Shown here piece by piece: positions 63,909-64,000 of a stretch of DNA of 64,000 nucleotides. A model generated the notes under the pieces. That model saw only the letters and a program-made list of their open reading frames with translations. It made no database searches and was not told where the DNA came from. A program made the position numbers and the translations under genes. Origin of the DNA: Thermohalobaculum sp050330995 (GTDB taxonomy: Bacteria; Pseudomonadota; Alphaproteobacteria; Rhodobacterales; Rhodobacteraceae). The stretch covers positions 21,394-85,393 of the forward strand of contig JBHJHI010000081.1 in the NCBI GenBank assembly GCA_050330995.1, given 5' to 3'. Each line of letters begins with the position of its first letter. Positions within the stretch are counted from its first letter, which is position 1.

Positions 63909-64000
63909 AGAGGGTGTCGGCGACGGAGCGGATGGCGCTGAAGGCGCTCTGCCCGGCGAGGCGGGCGGTGCTGGTGACCGACCGGTAGCCGGCATGGACG
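63883..64000 (-). CDS. C-terminal fragment of a probable transposase (runs off the window)
   Basis: A 38-codon open end of a minus-strand frame reading in from beyond the window and stopping at 63883-63885: HAGYRSVTSTARLAGQSAFS then AIRSVADTLFRPTVQTA. Third positions are almost all G/C, so it is coding in host-like or IS DNA. It abuts the broken sulfotransferase gene, and CTTCAG...CTGAAG half-repeats lie at the edge (63881-63910), fitting an insertion-sequence end. The IS family cannot be named from this fragment. Confidence 0.45.
   Translation of the reverse strand, partial: VHAGYRSVTSTARLAGQSAFSAIRSVADTLFRPTVQTA

Overview
The window is a very GC-rich (roughly 70-75% by eye) bacterial chromosome segment, densely coding on both strands, with third positions almost always G or C. 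Gene content and order point to an alphaproteobacterium, most likely a Rhodobacterales-type organism. The clues are a propionyl-CoA carboxylase operon with small unknown genes between the subunits, an adjacent DUF6456/DUF6477-type pair, tlpA / argH-lptM-lysA-TIGR02302-zinc-ribbon-plsC linkage, and argC linked to ccmE-ccmF-ccmH. The placement is inference from synteny; no rRNA or tRNA gene is visible.

Layout. 1-830: AT-rich patch with a secreted protein of unknown function and a possible overlapping 38-codon ORF. 869-7547 (minus): propionyl-CoA carboxylase operon (pccB ... pccA) with a lipoprotein, a small membrane protein and a RidA protein between the subunits, interrupted by an AT-rich island carrying a frameshifted Abi-alpha/DUF4393-like gene. 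7701-9950 (plus): BLUF photoreceptor, PdeM nuclease, hotdog thioesterase, GFA-type zinc protein. 9905-11699 (minus): a GbsR/MarR-type regulator heading three small membrane-protein genes, with matching 18-bp palindromes before the regulator and before the first membrane gene. 11831-18447: folD, a MOSC protein, purD, the divergent DUF6456/DUF6477 pair, and a GT39 glycosyltransferase. 18646-28205: pepN, cytochrome c maturation genes ccmE/ccmF/ccmH interleaved with phzF-like and CBS genes, argC, and an acyltransferase. 28363-33876: tspO, an EF-hand protein, an OmpR-type two-component system, an OxyR-like LysR regulator lacking the peroxidatic cysteine, and a CaCA antiporter.

34014-46549 (minus) is one coherent exopolysaccharide locus: two large TPR lipoproteins at its ends (the promoter-proximal one broken by an in-frame TAG), an ExeA-like ATPase, a Wzz-type chain-length protein, a BY-kinase, a Wza-type export protein, a beta-barrel protein and an initiating sugar transferase. 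The set matches the companions of XrtA/PEP-CTERM loci, but no exosortase gene is present here.

47380-51698 holds fghA, a DM13 protein and a partial urease cluster: ureD, ureA, an HD hydrolase, ureB and a membrane protein, with no ureC or ureEFG following. A 17-bp direct repeat brackets a 380-bp insertion between ureA and the HD gene. 51780-61107 holds tlpA, argH (with an in-frame TGA and a 33-bp tandem duplication), lptM, lysA, a TIGR02302 protein, a zinc-ribbon protein, plsC and a CheY-like regulator. 61243-64000 holds an orphan peptide-type binding protein, a decayed membrane-protein fragment, and an AT-rich patch with a sulfotransferase gene cut off by what looks like an insertion sequence running off the window.

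Two in-frame stops and two apparent 1-base frameshifts occur in otherwise intact-looking genes. This means either active gene decay or base-level sequence errors; each should be verified before it is interpreted biologically.
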